Both the position numbers and the translations under genes were made by a program. 64,000 nt of DNA from assembly GCF_003362805.1 (NCBI RefSeq), contig NZ_QNQT01000001.1, positions 1 to 64,000 on the forward strand, written 5' to 3'. The notes under the pieces are model-generated. The model saw only the letters and a program-made list of their open reading frames with translations. It was not told the origin of the DNA and did no database searches. Shown piece by piece: positions 1-8,389 of the stretch. Origin of the DNA: Neobacillus piezotolerans. Its GTDB lineage: Bacteria > Bacillota > Bacilli > Bacillales > Cytobacillaceae. The first letter of the stretch is position 1, and every line of letters begins with the position of its first letter.

Positions 1-103
1 CAGTTTATTCAATAATTAGACAAAGCTTCTTGACGAAGGTGTGACAATGGTCACAAATGGAGCGGAAAAAAACAACACCATGAGGAAAAGCTGAATGCCA
101 AAA

Positions 104-143
104 GGCCGCAACCCTTGATCGGAATTGCGGCCCATTATTTTTT
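104..143. terminator. Hairpin with T-rich flank
   Basis: The arms GGCCGCAA and TTGCGGCC pair around a 13-base loop and are followed on the plus strand by a T-rich stretch. It probably ends a gene left of the window. The rest of 1-514 holds no gene that I can support. Confidence 0.6.
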
Positions 144-150
144 ATAATGA

Positions 151-182
151 AAAAAGCCTCTACCGGCTCGGGTACAGGCTTT
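151..182 (-). terminator. Terminator of the SRPBCC/GNAT pair
   Basis: The inverted repeat AAAGCCTCTACC / GGTACAGGCTTT has one mismatch. Read on the minus strand it is followed by TTTTTT, so it fits the end of the minus-strand transcript carrying the GNAT gene that stops at 515. Confidence 0.6.
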
Positions 183-514
183 CTCCATTCCCTTAATAGG
201 GGAATTTGAGGAGTAAGACTTGCCCTATTCAGCAGTCAAACCCTGCCCCAATTTAGCAGCAACTGCTAAATATCCATTGGCGAACACTTGCAATCGCCCG
301 AGAAAGCAAACCTTTCTCCAAAGTAGGCGTACACAACAACAGCATGATAACCGATCCACATTAACACATTGTTAATGTACTGCTACCAACAACCTTAACA
401 CTTCCCGGTTATCTCTGTTCTGTGCCGCTACATTATTACTCTACCCGGAGGCAAATCCTTGTAAACCTAGTTTTTCAAAAAATTAAGAAAATTTTAGAAA
501 GCGGAGGTTCAAGT

Positions 515-1021
515 TTAAAGTTTGTCCCAGGCATATGTCAGGAGGTTCGCTTTTCCGCCCGCGACCTCAATTATATGTTCATCGATGCGTCTGGCCCCCA
601 GGGTTTCGTAAAACCTGCATGCCGCATTATCTTCCAGCACCTTCACAATTGCATTCGTGAAACCTTGCTGCCTGAACCCGTCAAGGAGACGGTTCAGGAG
701 CTGCTTTCCAAAACTTTTACCCTGATGTTCTTCATAGAAGTAAATCGACGTGATATCGCCGCCGTAACCGGGGTACTCGCCTTCCTTTACAGGCGAACCA
801 TCCGCGAAGCCGACAATTTCGCCATCCAATTCTGCGACCAGGACGATACTTTCTTCGCGCGGAATGTTGTTCAGCCACAATTCCTTCCGCTTTTCCACAC
901 TCAGCTTTTGTAAAAATCCTTCGTCCATAATGCCCTTATAGGTTGTTTGCCAGCTCGCGACATGAACCTTGGCGATAGCTTCGGCATCCTCGAGAGTCGC
1001 TTTTCGAATAGTGATTTTCAT
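515..1021 (-). CDS. GNAT family N-acetyltransferase
   Basis: Predicted cytosolic acetyl-CoA-dependent N-acetyltransferase of 168 residues. It opens with the GNAT-typical ITIRKATLEDAEAIAKVH and has a beta4-alpha3 region (GDITSIYFYEEHQGKSFGKQ) where the acetyl-CoA pyrophosphate-binding loop is expected. FYETLGA near the C terminus is the usual GNAT ending. I chose the ATG at 1021 because GGAGGTG lies just upstream of it; the ATG at 1033 is part of that ribosome-binding site. It follows the SRPBCC gene on the same strand, 64 bases downstream. The acyl acceptor is unknown. Confidence 0.85.
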   Translation of the reverse strand: MKITIRKATLEDAEAIAKVHVASWQTTYKGIMDEGFLQKLSVEKRKELWLNNIPREESIVLVAELDGEIVGFADGSPVKEGEYPGYGGDITSIYFYEEHQGKSFGKQLLNRLLDGFRQQGFTNAIVKVLEDNAACRFYETLGARRIDEHIIEVAGGKANLLTYAWDKL

Positions 1022-1085
1022 GTGCACCTCCATGAATGCCTGGTTTTGTTTGCTTGCTAAGCCATGCTGAAAATTTTATAGGTCG

Positions 1086-1532
1086 TTATTCTGGCTGGCA
1101 GCAGAGAGCGCCTTTGCCGGTTTCGATTGCGGATTTAAGGCTGCCAAGCACGCCAGACCAGGCCATCTTATGCCACTCAAGCGCTTCAGCCCATTGTGCC
1201 TCCGCCTTGAAGCCGATATGTTCGACCGTTATTTTCGTTGTTTCCGGTCCGATTTCTTCCAGACTTACTTTCACAACGGTTAAATTATCCTCATTGTTCA
1301 TAATGGCGGCGAATTGATCGGGACCTTTCCATGTAAAGTGAAGTTCATTCTTGTCTACAAGCTTGGTAATCTTGCAGCCTTTCGTATTCATGGCTTCTCT
1401 ATTGCCCGGAATGAAATAAAGTTCATACGCGCCTCCCGTCCTCGGTTCAATCACCGTTTCTGCTGCAAACCAGGCCGATACCCTGTCAGGAAGGGTCCAC
1501 GCGTACCATACGAGATCAAGCGATGCATTCAC
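1086..1532 (-). CDS. SRPBCC (AHSA1-like) protein, probable N-terminal frameshift
   Basis: START/Bet v1-fold protein of the AHSA1-type SRPBCC group, a family with a hydrophobic ligand cavity and usually unknown ligand. The segment NASLDLVWYAWTLPDRVSAW is the typical helix after strand 1, and GGAYELYF, FTWKGPDQ and TKITVEHIGF follow in family order. The open frame begins at a GTG with AGAGG upstream, but this start omits beta strand 1. A TTG at 1576 behind GGAGGG begins a peptide (LKTASDNLVVLK) in another frame that would supply that strand. A one-base change in TTTTAAAG would join the two. The protein is either N-terminally short or frameshifted. Confidence 0.75.
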   Translation of the reverse strand: MNASLDLVWYAWTLPDRVSAWFAAETVIEPRTGGAYELYFIPGNREAMNTKGCKITKLVDKNELHFTWKGPDQFAAIMNNEDNLTVVKVSLEEIGPETTKITVEHIGFKAEAQWAEALEWHKMAWSGVLGSLKSAIETGKGALCCQPE

Positions 1533-1753
1533 CGTTACCTCTTTAAAACAACTAAATTGTCAGAAGCTGTTTTCAACACAATCCCTCCAAGTTTATAATT
1601 CCTTTTATAAATAGTAACATGGCAGTTATATACATTTAAAGAAAATTTAGACTACTAGGGTTAGGAATACTTTATAATAGGCTGAAAGGAAACATGAGTT
1701 AAAAGATTGTTAGGTGACAGTACACGATAAGAAGCATTTAGGCGGTGAGAATT

Positions 1754-2272
1754 TTGCAGGCAAGTGCTGTGAAAAGGATTCGGATTATCGGCTCTGTTGG
1801 AAGCGGGAAAACGACGTTGGCACGCAGTCTTTCCGAGGAGTGGGGTATTCCTTATTATGAACTGGACAATGTCGTATGGGAAAGGAACCCGGCTGGGGAC
1901 AGAAGAAGGACAGAGGAAGAGCGGACGGAACTGCTGGATACTCTTATAAAGTCAGAGGCCTGGGTTATTGAGGGAGTACATAATGAAGAATGGGCAGCCG
2001 GGAGCTTCCGGGAGGCGGATGTCATCGTTTTTCTGGATCCCGCTTACTCTGTCAGGACTTACCGAATTATCAAGCGTTTCATATTGCAAAAGCTCGGCCG
2101 CGAAACGGCGCACTATGAAGTTACATACCGAATTTTCCTCAAGATGTTTAAATGGAACAAGTATTTTGAGCAAAACGGGAAACCGAATTTTTTTAAAAAC
2201 TACGCTCTCTATACGGATAAAATCATAGTATTGAAAAATAAAAGCCAGCTGAAACAGTTTTTATATCAATGA
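1754..2272 (+). CDS. P-loop kinase, FlaR/adenylate kinase-like
   Basis: Predicted cytosolic nucleoside or small-molecule kinase of the adenylate-kinase-like P-loop group; homologues are often labelled DNA topology modulation protein FlaR. The Walker A motif is IGSVGSGKTTLA near the N terminus. LDNVVWERN and WVIEGVHNEEW match the group's substrate-side motifs, and VIVFLDPA is the Walker B-like strand. The frame is open from a GTG at 1745. I prefer the TTG at 1754 because GGCGGTGA sits about six bases upstream; a GTG at 1769 is also possible. The substrate is unknown. Confidence 0.75.
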   Translation: MQASAVKRIRIIGSVGSGKTTLARSLSEEWGIPYYELDNVVWERNPAGDRRRTEEERTELLDTLIKSEAWVIEGVHNEEWAAGSFREADVIVFLDPAYSVRTYRIIKRFILQKLGRETAHYEVTYRIFLKMFKWNKYFEQNGKPNFFKNYALYTDKIIVLKNKSQLKQFLYQ

Positions 2273-2311
2273 AGACAGTTTTGGACCAGATGTCCAAGCG
2301 AAACTGTCTTC
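2271..2311. terminator. Bidirectional terminator
   Basis: GAAGACAGTTT pairs with AAACTGTCTTC between two converging genes, with A/T-rich flanks on both sides. Confidence 0.75.
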
Positions 2312-2321
2312 AATTAAAAAA

Positions 2322-2864
2322 CTACCCCATCGTTTCGAGAAGCAGGTCCCTATGAACGCACGACAATTTCAGCAATGGGAAGTCGCCATTGGCGAGCAGC
2401 CGTTTAAGTTTTTCAGCTTCCGTCCATGCAAGATTGTATTGGTCTGTATTAATAAGCCCTATAGAGAGGGCTTCATCAAGCTCATCGGCATCCTTCAGAA
2501 TCACTTCCCCAGATGGAAACACGACGAGATCCAAGTAGAGGTCATCGTAGAAGGGCACTCCGTTTTCGGCCGAATTTTGAATGCAGATGTCAATGTACCA
2601 CTGGACAACTTCACCGGAGCAATCGAACATCGTTGTAACGGAATGGTTCTGCCCCTCGGGAAACTGCTGAAGCCAGAAGTAGCCGCTGTCCACGATGCAA
2701 ATCCGCCCTGTTTTATACTCGACGAAAAGCGGGGAGGCCACCTCGACTGTGTGGAGAAGGGAGATATAGCCTTTAAACTCCTGAGTGACCAAGTATGATT
2801 GAGAATATCTCCTTTTAGTGATCCGTTTCCATCCCGGCCGGTTTCCGAACACTCGCTTATGCAT
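2322..2864 (-). CDS. DUF402 domain-containing protein
   Basis: A 180-residue protein of the DUF402 family, whose characterised members (Ntdp/FomD type) hydrolyse nucleoside di- and triphosphates or related phosphoanhydrides. The family's acidic metal-binding stretch is visible as CSGEVVQWYIDIC followed by YDDLYLDLVVFPSGEVILKD. The C-terminal part (DELDEALSIGLI..YNLAWTEAEKL) matches the conserved helices. The start is the ATG at 2864; GAGGAAAAG lies upstream. The exact substrate is inference. Confidence 0.75.
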   Translation of the reverse strand: MHKRVFGNRPGWKRITKRRYSQSYLVTQEFKGYISLLHTVEVASPLFVEYKTGRICIVDSGYFWLQQFPEGQNHSVTTMFDCSGEVVQWYIDICIQNSAENGVPFYDDLYLDLVVFPSGEVILKDADELDEALSIGLINTDQYNLAWTEAEKLKRLLANGDFPLLKLSCVHRDLLLETMG

Positions 2865-2982
2865 CTTTTCCTCCTGAAAAGTTTTACCTAATTATAGCAT
2901 TGCAATGGTAATGTTATAGATATATTTTCCAATTCGTAAAGTTCAAATTTAGGAGCTTCTAATCAAAGGGGTGGGGCAATAG

Positions 2983-3462
2983 ATGGAAATCCGAAATATG
3001 AATACGGATGATATAAAACAGGTCCAGCATGTAGCCAAAACAAGCTGGAATTCGACTTATGAACGAATAATTCCACGCGAGATTCGGGAACGATTTTTAA
3101 ATTCGGCATACAATGACGATAGGATGAAGCAGCGGATGGAGCGTTCTTTGATGCTGGTTGCCGATGAGGATGACAGAGTTACGGGTTTTGCGAATTTTTC
3201 ACCTGTAAGGGATGGAGGAAAGGTAGAACTTTATGCGATCTACCTTTTGCCCGAGATCCAGGGAAAGGGAATTGGGACGGCGCTTTTGAATGAAGGAATC
3301 TTACGGTTGGATGGAGTTAAGGAAATATACATAAGTGTCGAACGTGACAATGCGATCGGCAAGGCATTTTATGAGGCGAAGGGCTTTAAAGCAGTACAGG
3401 AATTGGAAGAAGATTTCGAAGGTCATATTTTGAAGACGATTCGGATGGTACTGGAAGTTTAA
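2983..3462 (+). CDS. GNAT family N-acetyltransferase
   Basis: A 159-residue acetyl-CoA-dependent acetyltransferase. It shows the N-terminal MEIRNMNTDDIKQVQHVAK, the strand VELYAIYLLPEIQGKGIGTA carrying the Q/R-x-x-G-x-G/A acetyl-CoA loop (QGKGIG), and the C-terminal NAIGKAFYEAKGFK. The start is preceded by GGGGTGGGG. The next gene begins 12 bases after its stop, so the two are probably co-transcribed. The acceptor is unknown. Confidence 0.85.
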   Translation: MEIRNMNTDDIKQVQHVAKTSWNSTYERIIPREIRERFLNSAYNDDRMKQRMERSLMLVADEDDRVTGFANFSPVRDGGKVELYAIYLLPEIQGKGIGTALLNEGILRLDGVKEIYISVERDNAIGKAFYEAKGFKAVQELEEDFEGHILKTIRMVLEV

Positions 3463-3474
3463 TGGGAGGAAGAC

Positions 3475-4503
3475 ATGCTTTTAAAAAATGTAGAAATTAA
3501 GAGTGAGACGTTAAGCTATTGGATGGAACATAATTTTCCGAAAAGTGACTTGTTTTTCTTCACGAAAGAAGATGAATCAATTATCGAAGGGCTGGGCCCG
3601 AATGTGATGGCTATCCCGGTAAAAGAATTTCTTTCGGATTCGTTCTTCAACGATTTTAATACATTGAACATATATCAGTTGTGGCAAGTCAACAGGCAGG
3701 AAGCGGCGTTCGCATGTGTTGCGCATCCGGGGGCAATCGCCTTGGTCGACTCCTCTCTTAGGAAAAGAATATTTCAAATCCAGAAAAAGCTGAACAGGGG
3801 GCTGCTTTTTGAATGGAAGATAATTGAGCCATTTTTGGATGGAAACGGAATGGAATCGCTGCTTGAAATGCTTGCGCCATATGTATTTGAATATGAGTCG
3901 GTGCAATACCTCGCCCTGCAGGCAGATCTATGGGCGGAGTTACCTTTGGAATTTAAGCAGGCGTTTCTTGTGAGGATGGCAGGACAATTCATCGATGATG
4001 TTGACATTAGCGAAACTCAGTTAAACGAGTTTCGAATGGCATACCCGCATCTATCGCCGTACATTAATACGTTTTCGGCTGCCAACGGGCCTAACTGCCT
4101 CGCCGCTGTCCTTGCGGCGGTAGCGGGGGAGTCGGCCGAAACGGAATGGTTGATTTCAAAGTGGGCTGGCGGGTATGTTTTTGAAAATGCCCTGAAAGCA
4201 AACGGGTATTTCAATGTTGAAGGAGGCAGTGAAAATCTGCTTCCGGGAGACGTTTTTGTTTGGAAGGATTCTAACGGTATCCAGCATGCCGCCTACCATT
4301 TAAGGAATGGATTTTTCTTCAACAAACACGGCCAAATGTTCATAAATCCGTGGCAAATCATCACGAAGGAAAAGCTAATTGATGTCTGGGGCGAAGACGG
4401 ATTATATGTATACAGGCAGGAGCTTCTTCATAAAAACAAATCGGAAAAGGGCATTAGGATAAATGAAGACGAGCAAATTCGCGAAACTGTTCAAGAAGTA
4501 TGA
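3475..4503 (+). CDS. Uncharacterised protein, possible C-terminal Cys/His hydrolase fold
   Basis: I do not recognise this 342-residue protein. It has no signal peptide or clear membrane segment. The C-terminal third holds NGPNCLAAVLAA (Cys about residue 209) and, some 60 residues on, LPGDVFVWKD..GIQHAAYHLRNGFFFNKHGQ. A Cys at a helix start followed by a GD-hydrophobic strand and a His-containing strand recalls the NlpC/P60 papain-like order. The N-terminal two thirds are unassigned. It is preceded by GGGAGGAAG and lies directly behind a GNAT gene. The papain-like idea is inference. Confidence 0.7.
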   Translation: MLLKNVEIKSETLSYWMEHNFPKSDLFFFTKEDESIIEGLGPNVMAIPVKEFLSDSFFNDFNTLNIYQLWQVNRQEAAFACVAHPGAIALVDSSLRKRIFQIQKKLNRGLLFEWKIIEPFLDGNGMESLLEMLAPYVFEYESVQYLALQADLWAELPLEFKQAFLVRMAGQFIDDVDISETQLNEFRMAYPHLSPYINTFSAANGPNCLAAVLAAVAGESAETEWLISKWAGGYVFENALKANGYFNVEGGSENLLPGDVFVWKDSNGIQHAAYHLRNGFFFNKHGQMFINPWQIITKEKLIDVWGEDGLYVYRQELLHKNKSEKGIRINEDEQIRETVQEV

Positions 4504-4564
4504 ACTTTTATTAAAAAAGATTTTGGAGATGTTTTTTACAAGGCGGTAAGGGGGGAAAACCGTG

Positions 4565-5284
4565 ATGAAACGAAATCCGATTGAAGATGCTTTGAAGATC
4601 ATAAACGCCAAGTTTCCTAATTGCCAGGCTGCATTGCTTGCCGGCAGCGTGGTACGCGGGGAGGCAACCGATAGGTCTGACCTTGATATGGTCATATTTG
4701 ATGGCAATCTCTTCGCTCCCTACAGGGAATCTTTGATAGACAACGGCTGGCCGATTGAAGCGTTTGTCCATAACCTCACTTCGTATAGGGACTTTTTTAA
4801 GTCAGACATAGAGAGGGGAGTGCCTTCGCTCGTAAGGATGGTTTCTGAAGGCGTCGTCCTAAAGGGGGAGGACATTATCCGCCCCATAAAAGAAGAAGCG
4901 AAAAAACTTATGGAAAAAGGGCCGGAAGAATGGTCGGATGATTTGATCGTAACAAAACGTTACTTCCTAACGGATGCATTGGATGATTTCATTGGCTGCA
5001 CAAACAGGCCGGAAGCCATTTTCATCGCATTGACCCTGGCAAATTTAGCGAGCGAATTCGTTTTGCGGGTCAACGGGAAATGGATAGGCAAATCAAAATG
5101 GATTTTCCGTTCCCTTAAGGAATACGATGAAAAATTTGCGGAGCGCTTCACCGTGGCCTTTGACTGTTTTTACAAAACCAATAAGAAGGATAAGGTCATC
5201 GAACTTGTTGACGGCATCATGGAGCCGTATGGCGGCCGGTTATTTGAAGGCTTTAGCCTTGGAAAAATTCCAGGCCTTATGTAG
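4565..5284 (+). CDS. Nucleotidyltransferase-domain protein
   Basis: Predicted nucleotidyltransferase of the MNT/KNT superfamily. The signature is LLAGSVVRGEATDRSDLDMV, that is G-S followed by the metal-binding D-x-D. The C-terminal region (FFLTDALDDFIGCTNRPEA-like) is helical, as in aminoglycoside nucleotidyltransferase-like proteins. The start could be the ATG at 4565 or the adjoining GTG at 4562, both behind AAGGGGGG. It is followed 15 bases later by a methyltransferase gene. The acceptor is unknown and resistance function cannot be claimed. Confidence 0.8.
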   Translation: MKRNPIEDALKIINAKFPNCQAALLAGSVVRGEATDRSDLDMVIFDGNLFAPYRESLIDNGWPIEAFVHNLTSYRDFFKSDIERGVPSLVRMVSEGVVLKGEDIIRPIKEEAKKLMEKGPEEWSDDLIVTKRYFLTDALDDFIGCTNRPEAIFIALTLANLASEFVLRVNGKWIGKSKWIFRSLKEYDEKFAERFTVAFDCFYKTNKKDKVIELVDGIMEPYGGRLFEGFSLGKIPGLM

Positions 5285-5299
5285 AGGGAGCGTTGTGGT

Positions 5300-6004
5300 T
5301 TGAGCAATATTGAACTAATACGTAAAGAAGAGAAACTTTATCACGACTTTTGCTATGAAAATTATAGACTATTCGAGCAGGGTTCCTGGCTGCATAAGCC
5401 GGTTCAGACGGTAATGGATTTGCTTCCATTCTTGAAAGGGAAACTGAATTGCCGGGTTCTTGATCTAGGGTGCGGAGTGGGAAGGAATAGTATTCCGATA
5501 GCCGAGGAAATTAAAGGATCTAATGGCAAGGTCATCTGTGTCGACCTATTGCCATCCGCAATAGAGAAATTAGATGAGTACCGAAAAGAGTTCAATGTCG
5601 AGGATGTTATTGAACTTGAGCAGGCGGATATTGCCGATTACCAAATAAAAACGGGTGGCTATGACTTAATCATAGCTGTCTCAAGCCTTGAGCATGTCTC
5701 ATCCGAGGGAAAACTCGATCAAGTATTGAAAAACATGTCCGCTGGAACAAAAAGCGGTGGGATTAATTGTATTATCTTAAACTCGCAGGTGAGGGAAACC
5801 GATTTGAAAACCGGCGAGGAACTGGAAGCCATGATGGAAGTCAACGTCAGCACCGAGATAATGGAGAGAAAACTGTTTTTGAATTATGTGGGCTGGGATG
5901 TTTTAAAGCACCTTGTAAAACCGCTTGAGTACACCATCGTTCGTGGTGATAGGGAAGTACTATTGACTACCAACGCGGTGACGTATGTTGTAAGAAAAAA
6001 ATAA
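5300..6004 (+). CDS. Class I SAM-dependent methyltransferase
   Basis: A 234-residue methyltransferase with motif I VLDLGCGVGRNS at about residues 53-64, acidic motif II in VICVDLLPSA, and the post-motif segment DLIIAVSSLEHVS. The start is a TTG at 5300 with GAGGGAG about nine bases upstream. It lies 15 bases behind the nucleotidyltransferase gene and probably shares its transcript. The substrate is unknown. Confidence 0.85.
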   Translation: MSNIELIRKEEKLYHDFCYENYRLFEQGSWLHKPVQTVMDLLPFLKGKLNCRVLDLGCGVGRNSIPIAEEIKGSNGKVICVDLLPSAIEKLDEYRKEFNVEDVIELEQADIADYQIKTGGYDLIIAVSSLEHVSSEGKLDQVLKNMSAGTKSGGINCIILNSQVRETDLKTGEELEAMMEVNVSTEIMERKLFLNYVGWDVLKHLVKPLEYTIVRGDREVLLTTNAVTYVVRKK

Positions 6005-6027
6005 CAAAGCATTTTTCTTTTAACAAA

Positions 6028-6047
6028 AAAGATGCCTTTAGCATCCA
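6028..6047. terminator. Weak hairpin between convergent genes
   Basis: A short stem GATGC/GCATC around CTTTA is bordered by A-rich sequence on both sides, between the methyltransferase and the converging RidA pseudogene. Confidence 0.4.
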
Positions 6048-6057
6048 AAAAATTCGT

Positions 6058-6443
6058 TTATTTCGCTGCCCAGGCTTCAATTTCGACCTTGATTTCTGGC
6101 CGGGCCAAGGCTGATACATACGCGAGGGTCGTGGCGGGCGGCGATTGATTGTGGAAGGCGCTCCATTTTTCAAATAAAACTCTCGGTCGATTTTCTCGGT
6201 TAGCCAAAAGTTGATTTTGAAAACATTGCTGAGTTCAACGCCTTCGCTCTTTAAAATGGTTTTAATATTCTCCAATGTTTTCGCGAATTGGCTCTCAATG
6301 TCGTCGGGTAAAGTGCCTTCCTTATCATTGCCAATTTGGCCGGACAAAACTACCAGTTCGGCATCCCGGGGAATGACCGTTACATGGTGGTATGCGGCGA
6401 TTGGCGGCGCAACGTTTTCGGGATTAGATTTTTTGATTTCCAT
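6058..6443 (-). pseudogene. RidA family protein, frameshifted
   Basis: RidA (YjgF/UK114) proteins deaminate reactive enamine/imine intermediates as trimers. Translation from the ATG at 6443 (behind AGGAGG) gives a normal RidA N-terminal part, with LVVLSGQIGN and FAKTLENIKTIL, up to IDREFY at about 6175. After that the frame loses the family. The remaining RidA sequence continues in another frame as WSAFHNQSPPATTLAYVSAL and ends EAWAAK at 6058. One T is missing from a T-run near 6172 compared with a continuous frame. It could be real inactivation or a sequencing error. Confidence 0.8.
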
Positions 6444-6524
6444 GCCCTGCCTCCTGTAAAAGGGATTTAACCTAAGTACTTGCAAAAAGACGGCTATTTT
6501 GGCTGAAAAGGCAGCGAATGAAAA

Positions 6525-6546
6525 GGGGCATCCAACCGGATGCCCC
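6525..6546 (-). terminator. Terminator of the thioesterase gene
   Basis: GGGGCATCC and GGATGCCCC form a perfect 9-bp stem, followed by TTTT on the minus strand just after the thioesterase stop codon. Confidence 0.75.
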
Positions 6547-6565
6547 TAACTCATTATCTTTAGAT

Positions 6566-7051
6566 TTACTTTTCGGTTTTTCTGGCCTGCTTTGCCAATA
6601 GCCTGCGCTGACGGCGTTCCAGTGACTGTTTGTATAATTCCTTTTCCTCATCAGTTTCAGGGATCACTCCGGGAACCGGCGTTGGCTTGCCCGCGCTGTC
6701 AACGGCAACCATTGTCAGGAAGGAGTCTGTGGTCAGCCTGCGCTGTCCGGTATCGGGGTGCTCGCACACCACTTTCACATACACTTCCATCGAAGTCCTT
6801 CCCGTTGAAATCACGAATCCTTCAAACGTGAGGATGTCTCCTACTTTTACAGTGGACAGGAAATTGACTTTGTCAATCGAGGCAGTCACTACTTCTGATT
6901 TGCTGTGCCTCATAGCTGCAATTCCCGCGATTTCATCGATCATGGCGAGGATTTTCCCACCAAAAATCGTTCCCATATGATTCGTATCCGGTGGAAGGAC
7001 AAGCTTCGTTTGAATTGTCCTGGAAACATTGGTGGATAGGCGTTGTTCCAT
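6566..7051 (-). CDS. Acyl-CoA thioesterase, hotdog fold (YkhA-like)
   Basis: A 161-residue acyl-CoA hydrolase of the YciA/YkhA/BACH type, predicted to split acyl-CoA into free acid and CoA in the cytosol. The hotdog helix motif is NHMGTIFGGKILAMIDEIAG, with Asn and Asp at catalytic positions. VDKVNFLSTVKVGDIL-like and GRTSMEVYVKV follow in normal order. The lysine/arginine-rich tail (QRRLLAKQARK) is usual in Bacillus members. It is a single-gene unit. Confidence 0.9.
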   Translation of the reverse strand: MEQRLSTNVSRTIQTKLVLPPDTNHMGTIFGGKILAMIDEIAGIAAMRHSKSEVVTASIDKVNFLSTVKVGDILTFEGFVISTGRTSMEVYVKVVCEHPDTGQRRLTTDSFLTMVAVDSAGKPTPVPGVIPETDEEKELYKQSLERRQRRLLAKQARKTEK

Positions 7052-7235
7052 TGCATCGTCCTTCTTTCTTTTTGAAAATGTAAAAAGCCATCAGTTTGCT
7101 ATGATGGACCGGTTAATCCCTATCTAGTTTTACTATAGTAATAACCCATAACTCGGCGTATATGTTTAATTTAGTATACAATTTCTAGTATGCCAACTTT
7201 ATGATTTTTTTACCACAAATGGGCTTGCTATCCTG

Positions 7236-7376
7236 TTTGGATTGATGTGCTTGGAATGGCCGGATTTCAGGGGAAAGGGAGGAACTGTATTGCCCCGAAC
7301 GGCTGCTGGCGTATTATAAACGATTCGGCTTCTCGACGGAGGTAAACGGCAGTACGTTAATGAGGCTGAACAGGTA
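7236..7376 (+). pseudogene. Remnant of a GNAT acetyltransferase C terminus
   Basis: Between 7052 and 7403 there is no intact gene. On the plus strand one frame reads MAGFQGKG (an acetyl-CoA-loop-like motif) and a second frame reads ERLLAYYKRFGFSTEV followed by NGSTLMRLNR and a stop at 7376. This matches the end of a GNAT domain. The 5' part is missing and the two pieces are out of frame. Confidence 0.45.
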
Positions 7377-7398
7377 AAGGAGCGGGAGCTGCTCCTTT
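7376..7398. terminator. Bidirectional terminator
   Basis: AAAGGAGC and GCTCCTTT pair around a 7-base loop, between the GNAT remnant and the convergent Nudix gene. Confidence 0.65.
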
Positions 7399-7403
7399 TA
7401 TCA

Positions 7404-7877
7404 TCACGTTTTCCTTATTGTAACCTTGCCTTCTTTATCAAGTTCATTGTCCCATTCGACCTGTATCTCGAACGTCCCTTCTTCAAAAAAGTAAGGAAAC
7501 CTTCTTTTAATAGAAGTCTGCATTGGAAGGTTGTACGCTTCCGCTATGGGCACCCAGACAGGTTTTCCTTCTAGAGAAACATCCAAAAGGGAACCTGTGA
7601 AGTCTTTCGTCAAATAGTTGAAAATTATGTAGCGGTCATTTTTCGCGGGATTCACATATTCATAGAGTCCTTTGAAGATTAGATTGCTCACCGTGAGCCC
7701 CGTTTCTTCCTTGACCTCCCTGATCGCCGCCTCTACAAAACTCTCCGGAAACTCTACCTTTCCTCCGGGCGGTATAAACCCTTTAAAAGAATCATGCTGC
7801 CGGTCAAGCAGGAGAATGGAATCCCCATCCTGCACCATGCACACTGTCCAGAATTTATAATTTACCGTTTCGCTCAC
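7404..7877 (-). CDS. Nudix hydrolase (MutT/8-oxo-dGTPase type)
   Basis: A 157-residue Nudix hydrolase. The Nudix box is complete: GGKVEFPESFVEAA then IREVKEETGL (G-x5-E-x7-R-E-x2-E-E-x-G-hydrophobic). PPGGK precedes it and an N-terminal strand reads FWTVCMVQDGDSILLLD. The start is a GTG at 7877 with AAGGGGG upstream. Relatives clean up oxidised or non-canonical nucleotides; the exact substrate is not predictable. Confidence 0.85.
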   Translation of the reverse strand: MSETVNYKFWTVCMVQDGDSILLLDRQHDSFKGFIPPGGKVEFPESFVEAAIREVKEETGLTVSNLIFKGLYEYVNPAKNDRYIIFNYLTKDFTGSLLDVSLEGKPVWVPIAEAYNLPMQTSIKRRFPYFFEEGTFEIQVEWDNELDKEGKVTIRKT

Positions 7878-8032
7878 GGATGATCCCCCTTGGAAAATAG
7901 ACCTTTAAAGACAGTTTAGCTTATTACAATGTTTCGTGACAGAGGTTAAATCAGGGCCTCTAGGCTAATTGGTCAATCGAATTGGATGATTATGGTATAA
8001 TGATAAAAAGCTGCAGGCGGGGGGGAAAACAA

Positions 8033-8188
8033 ATGTATGCGATTGTGGACTTTTTTAAAAACCTCTTTTTAGATGTTTGGGCAATGGTAAAAGGCTTCAT
8101 TTATGGCTTTTTATTGTTTTCCGTCCTGATTTTTCTGGGCGGCGCCTTGCTGTATGGCTTTCTGTATCTGAAAAACGTGGTGTTTTAA
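8033..8188 (+). CDS. Small membrane protein
   Basis: A 51-residue protein with an amphipathic start (MYAIVDFFKNLFLDVW) and one strong transmembrane helix, FLLFSVLIFLGGALLYGF. The ATG at 8033 is behind a GGGGGG run. I do not recognise a family. It stands alone; 8189-8389 after it holds no gene. Confidence 0.55.
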   Translation: MYAIVDFFKNLFLDVWAMVKGFIYGFLLFSVLIFLGGALLYGFLYLKNVVF

Positions 8189-8389
8189 AGAATAGCTCGT
8201 AGTTTGTTCACTTCGAAGGGATTTGATTTTTCCCGAAAGAATAAATGAAGATAGGTTCGGAGCGGCCGGACGGGTGAAAGTGTCTTCATCGGGGTTCTAA
8301 AAACCGTTCGGTATGGTGATTTTCTTGAAATGGTCTTGAGGATATTAGAATGAACCCCAAACTTAATTGAGAGGCAAAAGGTACCATAC

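Noticed and set aside
2352-2798. Long plus-strand open frame over the DUF402 gene
   Set aside because: Shadow of the minus-strand gene, which has family motifs; the plus frame has none.
4565-5284. Nucleotidyltransferase as an aminoglycoside resistance gene
   Set aside because: The catalytic motif is general for the superfamily; no resistance-specific features or mobile elements are present.
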